64,000 nt of DNA from Cupriavidus sp. U2 (GTDB taxonomy: Bacteria; Pseudomonadota; Gammaproteobacteria; Burkholderiales; Burkholderiaceae): positions 62,001 through 126,000 of the forward strand of contig NZ_RCOG02000024.1 of NCBI RefSeq assembly GCF_009663685.2. Direction: 5' to 3'. The notes under the pieces were generated by a model, which was not told the origin of the DNA, ran no database searches, and worked only from the letters and a program-made list of their open reading frames with translations. Made by a program: the position numbers and the translations under genes. Below, piece by piece: positions 27,731-36,644 of the stretch (position 1 is its first letter; every line of letters begins with the position of its first letter).

Positions 27731-29176
27731 CTACCCGGGCTGGTTCCGTTCGGCCAGCAAATCCGACAGGCTCCTGGGCGCGGGCGTCAGCGGCTTGCGG
27801 TGCTGGGTCCATCCCATCTGCGCCACCGGCGTGAAGGCGCGCAGCCGCGTGGCGGCCCAGCGGAACACGCGGTAGGCGGCCGGATGCGCGAACGCCCCGC
27901 TCCAGAAGCGCCACACCAGGTGTTCGCGCCTGCTGTACTTGGCGCCCTGGCCCTTCAGCGGATGCGGCACGGCCTCGTCGGGGTTGCGGTTCGCTTCGGT
28001 ACGCAGCCGCACCAGCAGTTGCGGAATCGGAATGCGCACCGGGCACACCTCGCCGCAGGCGCCGCACAGGCTCGATGCGGTCGGCAGGTCGGCCGTGGCG
28101 TCGAGACCCAGCAGGTGGGGCGAGATGATCTTGCCGATCGGGCCCGGATAGGTCGTGCCGTAGGCGTGGCCGCCGATGCGCGTATAGACCGGGCAATGGT
28201 TCATGCAGGCGCCGCAGCGGATGCACTGCAGCGTGGCGCGCAACTGCGCGTCGGCATAGGCCTGGCTGCGGCCGTTGTCGAGCAGCACCAGGTGCACTTC
28301 GCGCGGGCCATCCATCTGCCCGGGCTGGCGCGGGCCGGAGATCAGGTTGAAGTACGTGGTGATGGCCTGGCCCGTGGCCGAGCGCGTCAGCAGGCTCGAC
28401 AGCGGCACGATATGCGCCAGGCTGGCCACTACCTTTTCCATGCCCATGACGGCCACGTGCACGTTGGGCACGGTGGTGGAAAGGCGGCCGTTGCCTTCGT
28501 TCTCCACCAGCCACAGCGTGCCGGTGTCGGCCGCCGCGAAGTTCACGCCCGACAGGCCGATGTCGGCTTCCACGAACGCCTGGCGCAACGCGCGCCGGCC
28601 GGTCTGGATCAGTGCGTCCACGTCTTCGGTGTAGGGCGTGTCCGGGATGTGCTGTTCGAACAGCGTGGCGATATCGGCCTTGGTCTTGTGGATCGCCGGC
28701 ATGACGATGTGCGACGGCTTCTCGCCGGCCATCTGGACGATGTACTCGCCCATGTCCGATTCGATGCAGTCGATGCCGCGTTCGGCCAGGTAATGGTTCA
28801 GCTCCATTTCCTCGCTGGCCATCGACTTGCCCTTGATCACGCGCCTCGCGGCGTGGGTCTGGGCGATGCGATGGATGATCGCGTTGGCCTCGTCGGCCGT
28901 CTCGGCCCAATGGACCTGCACGCCGGCCCTGGTCAGGTTGGCTTCGAGCTGCGTCAGCAGGTCGGGCAGGTTGGCCAGCGCGTGCTGGCGCACCGCTTCG
29001 CCGAGGTCGCGCAGGTGTTCCAGCTCGTCCCCGTCGGGAAACTGCACGGCGCGCTTCTGCTGCAGGAAATCCATCGCGCCGCGAAAGCTCTGGCGCAGCT
29101 TGGGATCGTCCAGCGCCTCGCGCGCCCGGGCACGGAAGTCGGCGGTGGGAACGAAATGAAGGGTCTGCTGGCTCAT
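27731..29176 (-). CDS. lutB: L-lactate oxidase complex iron-sulfur subunit LutB
   Basis: 481 residues; GGAGG precedes the ATG at 29176. It has the LUD domain (KGKSMASEEMELNHYLAERGIDCIESDMGEYIVQ) followed by two ferredoxin-type [4Fe-4S] motifs, CIRCGACMNHCPVY and CGACGEVCPV. LutABC oxidises L-lactate to pyruvate in place of the flavin enzyme LldD. Its start overlaps the lutC stop by 4 bp. Confidence 0.95.
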   Translation of the reverse strand: MSQQTLHFVPTADFRARAREALDDPKLRQSFRGAMDFLQQKRAVQFPDGDELEHLRDLGEAVRQHALANLPDLLTQLEANLTRAGVQVHWAETADEANAIIHRIAQTHAARRVIKGKSMASEEMELNHYLAERGIDCIESDMGEYIVQMAGEKPSHIVMPAIHKTKADIATLFEQHIPDTPYTEDVDALIQTGRRALRQAFVEADIGLSGVNFAAADTGTLWLVENEGNGRLSTTVPNVHVAVMGMEKVVASLAHIVPLSSLLTRSATGQAITTYFNLISGPRQPGQMDGPREVHLVLLDNGRSQAYADAQLRATLQCIRCGACMNHCPVYTRIGGHAYGTTYPGPIGKIISPHLLGLDATADLPTASSLCGACGEVCPVRIPIPQLLVRLRTEANRNPDEAVPHPLKGQGAKYSRREHLVWRFWSGAFAHPAAYRVFRWAATRLRAFTPVAQMGWTQHRKPLTPAPRSLSDLLAERNQPG

Positions 29177-29889
29177 TGTGCGGCGCCTCCGGCGTGATCG
29201 TTGACGATGACCACCCAGAGCTGGCGCGGGCCATGGGCGCCGTAGGCCAGCGTCTGCTGGATGTCGGAGGTCTTGGACGGGCCCGACACCATCACCAGGT
29301 TGGTGGGCATGCCATCGGTCCAGCGTTCGGCACGCACGGCGCTGTGCAGGTCGGGATGCAGCGTGGAGGCGTAGACCAGCGCGACATGGATCGGCGGCAC
29401 CAGCGACATCGTGCGCGGCGACCCGGCATCGGGGGCCAGCACCAGCGTGCCGGTGGCGGCCAGGCCCGAGCGGACGACCGTGAAGCCGGCATCGACGGTA
29501 TCGAACAGCTCGGCCTTCCATGCGTCGATCGGGCGGTCGAAATCCTGCGTGGCGATGCCGGCCGGCAGCGCCTGCGCCAAAGCGGCGCTTTCGGGGCGGG
29601 CGGTATCCAGCAGTAGCCGGCGCACACCTTCGGCGGCGAGCCGCGCCGCCACCCAGGCGGGCCAGTCGGGAGCGTTGCTACAGAACACCTCGGCATGCGA
29701 CGCGCTTAACGCGGCCTGCATCGACGCGACCATGGCGTCAACCGATGGGCGCTCGCCGCGCCGGGTGTCGAAATGTGCGTCGATGCGGCGATCCAGCGCG
29801 GCGGTGTCCGTGGCCAGGGTCGATCCGGAAGTGGGCACGGCGGCGCGCAGACGGCCCAGCATGCGCTCGCGGGCGGTCATGGCGGTCAT
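29173..29889 (-). CDS. lutC: L-lactate oxidase complex subunit LutC
   Basis: 238 residues; GGAGG precedes the ATG at 29889, with a second in-frame ATG three codons on. It is a LUD-domain protein with LVPPIHVALVYASTLHPDLHSAV and MVSGPSKTSDIQQTLAYGAHGPRQLWVVIV near the C-terminus, the usual LutC ending. It lies between lutA and lutB with overlaps on both sides, so the three are translated together. Confidence 0.93.
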   Translation of the reverse strand: MTAMTARERMLGRLRAAVPTSGSTLATDTAALDRRIDAHFDTRRGERPSVDAMVASMQAALSASHAEVFCSNAPDWPAWVAARLAAEGVRRLLLDTARPESAALAQALPAGIATQDFDRPIDAWKAELFDTVDAGFTVVRSGLAATGTLVLAPDAGSPRTMSLVPPIHVALVYASTLHPDLHSAVRAERWTDGMPTNLVMVSGPSKTSDIQQTLAYGAHGPRQLWVVIVNDHAGGAAQ

Positions 29890-30659
29890 GCGGCACCTCC
29901 GGTACGGCGCCAGAGAAACGACGCCAGGTGCTCCACCGGCAGCGGTGCGCCCGCGTGGGCGGCGGCGTGGCCGATATTGAGCAGGCAGCCGCAGTCGGCG
30001 GACACGAGGCGGTCGCAGCCCGTGGCGCAGGCGGAAGCCACCTTGTCGCGCACCATGGCGCCAGAGATATCGGCGTGCTTGAGCGAGAACGTGCCGCCAA
30101 AGCCGCAGCACTCCGATTCCCGCACGTGCTCGACGCGGCTCACGCCCGGCAGCGCATCGAGCAGCGCCACGCCATGGGCGCGCGTACCCATTTCTCGCCG
30201 TGCGGCGCACGAGGTGTGCAGCACCACGCGTTCGTGATCGCCGGCCGGCACGTCGTCAAAGCGCACATGCAGCACATGGAGCAGGAATTCCGCCAGTTCG
30301 TAGACCCGGCCGGCGATGTCGCTGGCCAGCCGAGCCGCGTCCGGGTCATCGGCGAACAGTGTCGGCCAGTGGTGGCGCATCATGCCGCCGCACGACCCTG
30401 ACGGCACGATGATCGGCCAGGGCTCGCGGAACAGTTCCAGCTGGGCGCGCGCCACCTTGCGGGCCTGCTCGGGATTGCCGCTGCTGTAGGCCGGCTGCCC
30501 GCAGCAGCTCTGGCCGCGGGGAAAGTGGACGGTCAGGCCTTCGCGCTCCAGCAGACGCACGGCGTCGAGGCCGGCTTGCGGAACGAACAGGTCGACGAGA
30601 CAGGTGCCGAACAGATAGACCTGTTGCGGGGCGGTCGTGGGGTATTGCCTGGATTGCAT
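29886..30659 (-). CDS. lutA: L-lactate oxidase complex subunit LutA
   Basis: 257 residues; CGGAGG upstream of the ATG at 30659. It carries the two CCG (cysteine-rich) domains typical of heterodisulfide-reductase-like subunits: FPRGQSCCGQPAYSSGN with PSGSCGGM, and VRESECCGFGGTFSLKHADIS with SADCGCLLNIGH. It is first in the operon, directly divergent from the FadR-type regulator gene. Confidence 0.95.
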   Translation of the reverse strand: MQSRQYPTTAPQQVYLFGTCLVDLFVPQAGLDAVRLLEREGLTVHFPRGQSCCGQPAYSSGNPEQARKVARAQLELFREPWPIIVPSGSCGGMMRHHWPTLFADDPDAARLASDIAGRVYELAEFLLHVLHVRFDDVPAGDHERVVLHTSCAARREMGTRAHGVALLDALPGVSRVEHVRESECCGFGGTFSLKHADISGAMVRDKVASACATGCDRLVSADCGCLLNIGHAAAHAGAPLPVEHLASFLWRRTGGAA

Positions 30660-30746
30660 TGTCTGCCTCCGGTATGGCGCCGGCGCGGGTGACGCGCTTT
30701 GCGGCATTTTTGAGCGCATAATTCCCGCTCCCGCGCCGGAGCACAA

Positions 30747-30761
30747 ATTGGTTGGACCAAT
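30747..30761. promoter_or_regulatory. LldR/LutR operator 1
   Basis: ATTGGTTGGACCAAT, a palindrome with arms ATTGGT and ACCAAT, matches the TTGGT-N3-ACCAA operator type of FadR-subfamily lactate regulators. It lies in the lutA-regulator divergent region, 43 bp before the regulator ATG. Confidence 0.7.
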
Positions 30762-30803
30762 CCGGCCAGCGGGACAGGCAACAGGGGACTGGGAAGGGGA
30801 TCG

Positions 30804-31511
30804 ATGGGGGGCAGCGCACGCAACCGCGTGGAAGACATCATGCGCAGAATGGAGACCGCGTTGCTGGACGGCACGTGGCCCGTGGGCACCCGCCTGCCCG
30901 CCGAACGTGTGCTGGCCGAGCAGTACGCGGTGGCGCGCAACACGATCCGCGAGGCAATCCAGCGGCTGGCGGCGCGCGGGCTGCTGCAGAGCCGGCGCGG
31001 CGCCGGCGTATACGTCACCGATCAGCTGCGCACCGGCATTGCGTCGCCCTGGGGCCAGCTGGTGGCCGACCACCCGGCGCTGCGCGACGACATTCTGGAG
31101 TTCCGCCGGGTGCTGGAGGGCGCCACCGCCTACTTTGCCGCGCTGCGCGCCGACGCTGCCGATCTGAAGCGTATACGTGCCCTGCTCAAGGAGCTGGAGC
31201 GCGCGCGCAAGGCCGACGACAAGGGCGGCGAGGCCGATGCCGATGCGAAGCTGCACGACGCGATCGCACAGGCGTCGCACAACACCATGTTCCTGCACCT
31301 GCATACGAGTGTGATCGGCATGTTGCGCGAACACATCACGATCAACGGCACCGGCCTGCGCGAGGCCGACGGGGAATCGTCGGACCTGCTGCTGCGCCAG
31401 CACCGCACGCTATGCGAAGCCATCCTGGCGCGCCGGCCCGAAGAGGCGCGCACGGCCATGCAGACCCATATCGACTTCGTGCGTAGCAAGGTGGACGGCG
31501 AAAGCGCCTGA
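30804..31511 (+). CDS. FadR-subfamily GntR regulator of the lactate operon
   Basis: 235 residues. A GntR winged helix (GTWPVGTRLPAERVLAEQYAVARNTIREAIQRLAARGLLQSRRGAGVYV) is joined to an all-helical FCD effector domain whose metal-ligand residues are spread through KLHDAIAQASHN and LLLRQHRTLCEAI. It is divergent from lutA, and LldR/LutR-like operators lie before and after the gene. The most likely role is a lactate-responsive repressor of the lut operon and itself. Confidence 0.9.
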   Translation: MGGSARNRVEDIMRRMETALLDGTWPVGTRLPAERVLAEQYAVARNTIREAIQRLAARGLLQSRRGAGVYVTDQLRTGIASPWGQLVADHPALRDDILEFRRVLEGATAYFAALRADAADLKRIRALLKELERARKADDKGGEADADAKLHDAIAQASHNTMFLHLHTSVIGMLREHITINGTGLREADGESSDLLLRQHRTLCEAILARRPEEARTAMQTHIDFVRSKVDGESA

Positions 31512-31561
31512 GCGGCGCCGCCGGGGCACGGCCGGGCGGCTTGCGCGCGCCGTTGGCCGTA

Positions 31562-31576
31562 ATTGGTCGTACCAGT
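31562..31576. promoter_or_regulatory. LldR/LutR operator 2 (downstream of the regulator gene)
   Basis: ATTGGTCGTACCAGT keeps the TTGGT-N3-ACCA core of operator 1, 51 bp after the regulator's stop. In E. coli lldPRD two operators flank part of the operon and repress by looping. Here the pair brackets the regulator gene, about 815 bp apart. Confidence 0.5.
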
Positions 31577-31622
31577 TGCTGCGTACCCGTTCCCAATGGA
31601 ATCAGTGACTTGGCGCGGCGGG

Positions 31623-32717
31623 TTACACCAGCCCGGAATTCGTCAGCTCGCGCTTCGCGTAGGCGTAGAAGATCGGTCCGGCAATCACGCCGGGGATGCC
31701 GTACAGCGTTTCCATCACCAGCATCACGGTCAACAGCTCCCACGCGGCCGCCTGTATACGCGCGCCGATGATGCGGGCGTTCAGGAAGTATTCGAGCTTG
31801 TGGATCACCACGAGGAAGAACAGCGACACGACGGCGATCGGCAGCGACACCGACAGCGACGCGATCACGATGGCCGTGTTCGAGATCAGGTTGCCCAGCA
31901 CCGGCAGCAGCCCGGCAACGAAGGTGATGGCCACCAGCGTCTTGGACAGCGGCAGGTGCTGGTGGAACAGCGGTAGCGCCACCAGCAGGTAGATCGATGT
32001 CAGGATGGTGTTGATCGACGAGATCTGGATCTGGGCGAAGATGAACTGGGCGAACGACTGCTGCAGCGTGCGCGCGCGGTCGATCAGCGCCCCGGCCAGC
32101 GGCCGACGGTTGGGCCGCGAAATGGCGCGGTACAGCGCGACCATGGCGCCGATGATCAGGCCCAGCAGGATATGCAGCAGGGTGCGGAGGATATCGGTGC
32201 CCAGCCGCTGCGCCATCTGGGCATGCTCGCGCATGGCGCCCAGCAGCGTGGTGACCAGTTCCTCGGTGCCGCTGGGCAGGTAATCGCTCAGCCAGGTGGG
32301 CAGCTGGGTCCGGGACTGGTCGATGATGTCGGCGGCATGGTCCAGCAGCCGCTCCACGGTGGCGCTGTCCACGTTCAGGAAATGCACCAGCGCCCAGATG
32401 CCGCCGGTCAGGGCCAGCACGATGATGGCGGAAAGGATGGCCACGGCCAGCGCATCGCGCCGGGAATGGGTCAGGCGGGGCGCCAGCACGTCGACCAGCG
32501 AATACAGCAGCAGCCCCGCCAGCAGCGCCGCCACCAGGTTGGCATGCATGACCAGCAGCAGCGCGCCGGCGGTCAGGACATAGGACACCGCCGTGACGTT
32601 GAACCCGCTTGGCGCCAGGCGCGGGCGGGCCGATGACGGGGAGGGCGGGGATGAGGACGTGGCGTCGTTCAGGGCGCCATGGTTGGCGCGGTCTTCCGGG
32701 TTTTCCAGCTGCGGCAT
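31623..32717 (-). CDS. AI-2E transporter family permease
   Basis: 364 residues from the ATG at 32717; a GTG at 32732 would add five. The protein has about eight membrane segments and the family's fingerprint regions (VAALLAGLLLYSLVDVLAPRL, QSFAQFIFAQIQISSINTILTSIYLL and LVVIHKLEYFLNARIIGARI). Members move autoinducer-2, antibiotics or act as Na+/H+ antiporters, so the name is only a family label. It is divergent from eutB. Confidence 0.85.
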   Translation of the reverse strand: MPQLENPEDRANHGALNDATSSSPPSPSSARPRLAPSGFNVTAVSYVLTAGALLLVMHANLVAALLAGLLLYSLVDVLAPRLTHSRRDALAVAILSAIIVLALTGGIWALVHFLNVDSATVERLLDHAADIIDQSRTQLPTWLSDYLPSGTEELVTTLLGAMREHAQMAQRLGTDILRTLLHILLGLIIGAMVALYRAISRPNRRPLAGALIDRARTLQQSFAQFIFAQIQISSINTILTSIYLLVALPLFHQHLPLSKTLVAITFVAGLLPVLGNLISNTAIVIASLSVSLPIAVVSLFFLVVIHKLEYFLNARIIGARIQAAAWELLTVMLVMETLYGIPGVIAGPIFYAYAKRELTNSGLV

Positions 32718-32899
32718 GTCTCGGCTGAGCACGATTGAATTGGAATGAGTAGGCGGATTGTCGACGTGGTGCGTAACAATGGCAAGACAGCTTGCGCAGA
32801 CAAGCGATCCTGCCCGCGCCGGGCGCGGAACTTGCGTCGTCGCCGTGGCCTATATTGGGGAGCAGAAGACGGCGCAGCCGCGCCAGGAGACCGCCTGCC

Positions 32900-34282
32900 A
32901 TGGCCTTTACCCAGACCGTCGGCGTCCGCCGGCATGTGTTTGCCGACCTGTGCACGCTGCTGGCCCGCGCCAGCCCCGCGCGCTCGGGCGACGCGCTGGC
33001 CGGCATCGCCGCCGCCAGCGAGGAAGAGCGGATGGCCGCCCGCATGGCGCTGGCCGACATGCCGCTGTCCCGCTGCCTGACCGAGGCGCTGATTCCGTAC
33101 GAGGACGACGAAGTCACGCGGCTGATCGTCGACAGCCACGATGCGGCTGCCTTTGCCGAGATCGCCAGCCTGACCGTGGGCGACTTCCGCAACTGGCTGC
33201 TGCGCCACGAGACCGATTCGGCCACGCTGGCACGGGTGGCACCCGGTATCACCCCGGAGATGGCGGCGGCCGTCAGCAAGCTGATGCGCAACCAGGACCT
33301 GGTGGCGGTGGCGCGCAAGTGCCGGGTGGTGACGCGCTTTCGCGGCACGATCGGCCTGCCCGGCCGCCTGGCCGTGCGGCTGCAGCCCAACCATCCGACC
33401 GACGACCCGCGCGGCATTGCGGCGTCCATCGTCGATGGGCTGCTCTACGGGTGCGGCGACGCCACGATCGGCGTCAATCCGGCCGGCGACAACCTGGGCA
33501 CCATCGTCACGCTGCTGAAGCTGATCGACGATATCCGGACGCGCTACGACGTGCCCACGCAATCGTGCGTGCTGACCCACGTCACCCATACGCTGCGGGC
33601 CATGGAGCAGGGCGCGCCCGTTGACCTGGTGTTCCAGTCGGTGGCCGGCAGCCAGGCCGCCAACGCGGCGTTCGGCATCTCGCTGGCGCTGCTGGACGAG
33701 GCGCGCCAGGCGGCGCTATCGCTGGCGCGCGGCACGGTAGGCCACAACGTGATGTACTTCGAGACCGGCCAGGGCAGCGCGCTGTCGGCCAACGCCCACC
33801 ACGGGATCGACCAGCAGACCATGGAGGCCCGCGCCTATGCCGTGGCGCGGCGCTTCGAGCCGTTGCTGGTCAATACGGTGGTGGGCTTTATCGGCCCCGA
33901 ATATCTCTACGATGGCAAGCAGATCATCCGGGCCGGCCTGGAGGACCATTTCTGCGGCAAGCTGCTGGGCGTGCCGATGGGCTGCGACGTCTGCTACACG
34001 AACCACGCCGAGGCCGACCAGGACGACATGGACACGCTGCTGACGCTGTTCGGCGTGGCCGGCATCAACTTCATCATGGGCGTGCCGGGCGCCGACGACA
34101 TCATGCTGAACTACCAGAGCACGTCGTTCCACGATGCGCTGTACCTGCGCGAGGTGCTGGGCCTGCGGCCGGCCCCCGAGTTCGAGGCATGGCTGCAGCG
34201 CATGGGCATGCTGGACAGCGCGGGCCGCCTGCTGGCACCTTCCGCGCGCCAGCCGCTGCTGGGCATGGCCGAATCGCTGTGA
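32900..34282 (+). CDS. eutB: Ethanolamine ammonia-lyase large subunit
   Basis: 460 residues; AGGAG ten bases before the ATG at 32900. EutB carries the adenosylcobalamin-dependent active site that converts ethanolamine to acetaldehyde and ammonia. Family blocks are GDATIGVNPAGDNLG, FQSVAGSQAANAAFGISLALLDEA, FETGQGSALSANAHHGIDQQT and GVPMGCDVCYTNHAEADQDDMD. It is followed by eutC in the same operon. No microcompartment genes, EutA reactivase or EutR are nearby. Confidence 0.96.
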   Translation: MAFTQTVGVRRHVFADLCTLLARASPARSGDALAGIAAASEEERMAARMALADMPLSRCLTEALIPYEDDEVTRLIVDSHDAAAFAEIASLTVGDFRNWLLRHETDSATLARVAPGITPEMAAAVSKLMRNQDLVAVARKCRVVTRFRGTIGLPGRLAVRLQPNHPTDDPRGIAASIVDGLLYGCGDATIGVNPAGDNLGTIVTLLKLIDDIRTRYDVPTQSCVLTHVTHTLRAMEQGAPVDLVFQSVAGSQAANAAFGISLALLDEARQAALSLARGTVGHNVMYFETGQGSALSANAHHGIDQQTMEARAYAVARRFEPLLVNTVVGFIGPEYLYDGKQIIRAGLEDHFCGKLLGVPMGCDVCYTNHAEADQDDMDTLLTLFGVAGINFIMGVPGADDIMLNYQSTSFHDALYLREVLGLRPAPEFEAWLQRMGMLDSAGRLLAPSARQPLLGMAESL

Positions 34283-34301
34283 CCCGATCAGGAGACATCC
34301 G

Positions 34302-35087
34302 ATGCCGAATCGTCCAGCACCCCCGGAGCATCCCGCCGATCCCTGGCAACGCCTGCGCCAGTTCACGCGCGCCCGCGTGGCCATCGGCCGCACCGGCCAT
34401 GCCCAGACCACCGAAACCGTGCTGGCCTTCGGCTTGGCCCACGCGCAGGCACGCGATGCGGTACACCTGCCGCTCGATACCCAGGCCATCGACGCGGCGC
34501 TCCAGGATGCCGGGCTGGACACAGTGCACGTCCACAGCGCCGCGCAAGACCGGGACCAGTACCTGCGTCGCCCGGATCTGGGCCGCCGGCTCGACGACGA
34601 CAGCCGGGCGGCGCTGGCGGCCGATACCGGGGCCGGCGCCCAACCGTTCGACGTGGTGTTCGTGATCGCCGATGGCCTGTCCGCGCTGGCCGCGCAACGC
34701 CACGCGGTGCCGCTGCTGCAGGCGGTGCTGGCGCGGCTGCCGACATGGCGGACCGGCCCGGTAGTGGTGGCCCGGCAGGCACGCGTGGCCCTGGGCGACG
34801 AGATCGGCGAACGGCTGCAGGCGCGTCAGGTGGTGATGCTGATCGGCGAGCGCCCGGGGCTCAGTTCGCCGGACAGTCTCGGCATCTACCTGACCTACGA
34901 TCCGCGTGTCGGTCGCACCGACGCGCAGCGCAACTGCATCTCGAACGTGCGCCCGGAAGGGCTTCCCTATGCGCAGGCGGCTGACCGACTGGCGTTTTTG
35001 CTACGTGGGGCAGTGGCGCTGGGGCGGTCCGGGGTGGACCTGAAAGACGACAGCGCCGCCAGTGCGGCGACGCTGCCAGGGGCGTGA
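34302..35087 (+). CDS. eutC: Ethanolamine ammonia-lyase small subunit
   Basis: 261 residues; AGGAGAC before the ATG at 34302, 19 bp after eutB. EutC binds the cobalamin cofactor with EutB. Blocks seen are RARVAIGRTGHAQTTETVLAFGLAHAQARDAVHLPLD, VFVIADGLSALAAQRHAVPLL, VVMLIGERPGLSSPDSLGIYLTYDPRVGRTDAQRNCISNVRPEGLPY and a hydrophobic C-terminal helix. The length is slightly shorter than in E. coli. Confidence 0.95.
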   Translation: MPNRPAPPEHPADPWQRLRQFTRARVAIGRTGHAQTTETVLAFGLAHAQARDAVHLPLDTQAIDAALQDAGLDTVHVHSAAQDRDQYLRRPDLGRRLDDDSRAALAADTGAGAQPFDVVFVIADGLSALAAQRHAVPLLQAVLARLPTWRTGPVVVARQARVALGDEIGERLQARQVVMLIGERPGLSSPDSLGIYLTYDPRVGRTDAQRNCISNVRPEGLPYAQAADRLAFLLRGAVALGRSGVDLKDDSAASAATLPGA

Positions 35088-35109
35088 TGCGCCCGGGAGG
35101 GCTACAAGG

Positions 35110-35586
35110 CTACGACATCATCACGCGCGAGAACCTGCCGCGCTGTGCGTCTTCCATCAGCATCATGAACTGGTCGCGGTCCATGTGAACCAGTTCCAGA
35201 TGGTCGCCCGCCTCGAACCAGACTTCGGGTTCGGCGAACAGGCTTTCGTCGACATAGGTTTGCATGCCGTACGACATCGCGCACGGCGGGATGGCGCCAA
35301 GATCGCAATCCTTGAAGACCTCGCGGATTTCGTCCTCGTGCGCCAGCACCAGCTTGCGGCCCGTCATGTCGCACAGGGCCGATAGCTGCAGATGGTGGTT
35401 CGACGGGATCACGGCGGCCACGTAGCCGCCTTCATCTTCCAGCAGCAACGTCTTGGCCAGACGATGCCCCGGTACATGTGCCGCGTGCGCCGTGGCCATG
35501 CTGCTGAGACTGTAGGGGTGACGAATGATGTCGAACCGGCTGTTCATGCGGCTGAGCCGGCCAGCCAGGGTGCCTGCCATTGCCAT
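35110..35586 (-). CDS. YbaK/EbsC-type aminoacyl-tRNA deacylase-like protein
   Basis: 158 residues; GGAAG before the ATG at 35586. It has the YbaK fold marks: HVPGHRLAKTLLLEDEGGYVAAVIPSNHHLQL near the front with the catalytic-type Lys, then REVFKDCDLGAIPPCAMSYG. YbaK/ProX proteins hydrolyse mischarged Cys- or Ala-tRNA. It is convergent with eutC and divergence from nearby genes gives no metabolic clue. The exact tRNA substrate is unknown. Confidence 0.82.
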   Translation of the reverse strand: MAMAGTLAGRLSRMNSRFDIIRHPYSLSSMATAHAAHVPGHRLAKTLLLEDEGGYVAAVIPSNHHLQLSALCDMTGRKLVLAHEDEIREVFKDCDLGAIPPCAMSYGMQTYVDESLFAEPEVWFEAGDHLELVHMDRDQFMMLMEDAQRGRFSRVMMS

Positions 35587-35620
35587 GATCGTCTTCCTTC
35601 CCGCGCAGGGAGGGCGCGGT

Positions 35621-36565
35621 TTAGTCCTGAGTGTTCTCACTATAGGCACTGTCGCCGCGCATGCGAGGCCAGATTGCCTGCAGCTCGGTCTTCAGGAAGG
35701 TGAGCAGGTAGCGGGTGGCCATGGTCTGGTAGCGGTTGGGCATGGTCAGCATGTAAAGCTTGCTGCCGAACACGCTGATGCGATAGTCGGGCAGCAGCGG
35801 CACGAGCGTGCCGTCCGCCAGATCCTTGCCCACCGCATAGAGCGGGAAGATGCCGATGCCGAGCCCGCTGACCACGGCATCCTTCAGGAACGCGAAGTTC
35901 TCCGAACTCAGCGTGGGCGCCAGCACCACCTGTTCGCGCGCCCCGGTGGCGTGGCGGATACCCGAAGCCTTCAGTTTCTGGCCAATTGGCGATGCGCAGA
36001 CGATGGCATGGGCGCCAAGGTCGGCCAGTACCGCCGGCATCGGCCGGCCCGCCAGATAGGCGGGCGCGCCGCAGACAATCCAGTCGACCGTGCCGATCTC
36101 GGTGGCCACGACCGAATCTGGCGGCGTCGAGATGATGCGCAGCGCTACCTCGACATCCTCGGACACGAGATTGTGGATGCGGTTGTCGAACACCACGTCG
36201 AGCGTGATGTCGGGATAGCGTTGCTTGAACTGCACCAGCAGCGGCGACAGCATGGCGTGCCCCAGGCCGGTGGGTACCGACAACCGCACATGGCCCTGCA
36301 GGCTCTTGCCCATGCTGCTGATCAGCGCATTGGCGGCCGCGACTTCGCCGAGGATGTTGCGGCCGTGCTCGTAGAGCCCGGCGCCGACTGGCGTGGCTTC
36401 CACGTGGCGCGTGGTCCGGCGCAGCAGCTGCACGCCCAGTTCCTCCTCCAGTGCCTTGAGGTGGTAGCTGACATTGGCGCGCGTCATCTTGAGCTTGCGC
36501 GCGGCGGCGCTGAGATTGCCTGCGTCGACGATATCGACGAACAGGCGCAGGGCGTTGAGATCCAT
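35621..36565 (-). CDS. LysR-family transcriptional regulator
   Basis: 314 residues. The N-terminus (MDLNALRLFVDIVDAGNLSAAARKLKMTRANVSYHLKALEEELG) is a LysR helix-turn-helix of the CrgA/GcvA-like group, and the effector domain reads SVPTGLGHAMLSPLLVQFKQRYPDITLDVVFDN. Its target is not clear: it ends just before the deacylase gene's start region and is separated from the Fic gene by 80 bp. Confidence 0.92.
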   Translation of the reverse strand: MDLNALRLFVDIVDAGNLSAAARKLKMTRANVSYHLKALEEELGVQLLRRTTRHVEATPVGAGLYEHGRNILGEVAAANALISSMGKSLQGHVRLSVPTGLGHAMLSPLLVQFKQRYPDITLDVVFDNRIHNLVSEDVEVALRIISTPPDSVVATEIGTVDWIVCGAPAYLAGRPMPAVLADLGAHAIVCASPIGQKLKASGIRHATGAREQVVLAPTLSSENFAFLKDAVVSGLGIGIFPLYAVGKDLADGTLVPLLPDYRISVFGSKLYMLTMPNRYQTMATRYLLTFLKTELQAIWPRMRGDSAYSENTQD

Positions 36566-36644
36566 GGCGATACTGGCGCGGGAATGAAAAAGGGACCCGA
36601 AGGCCCCTCAGTTTGCCATGGCGGCAACCAGGCAAGGTGGGTCG

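Noticed and set aside
25860..29234. Minus-strand open frame of 1124 codons in another frame
   Set aside because: It lies over lctP and lutB in the wrong phase; low-complexity Arg/Gly/Ala sequence.
31581..31591. Fifth copy of the 17-bp dispersed motif
   Set aside because: Only 11 bases match; recorded as a partial match, not a copy.
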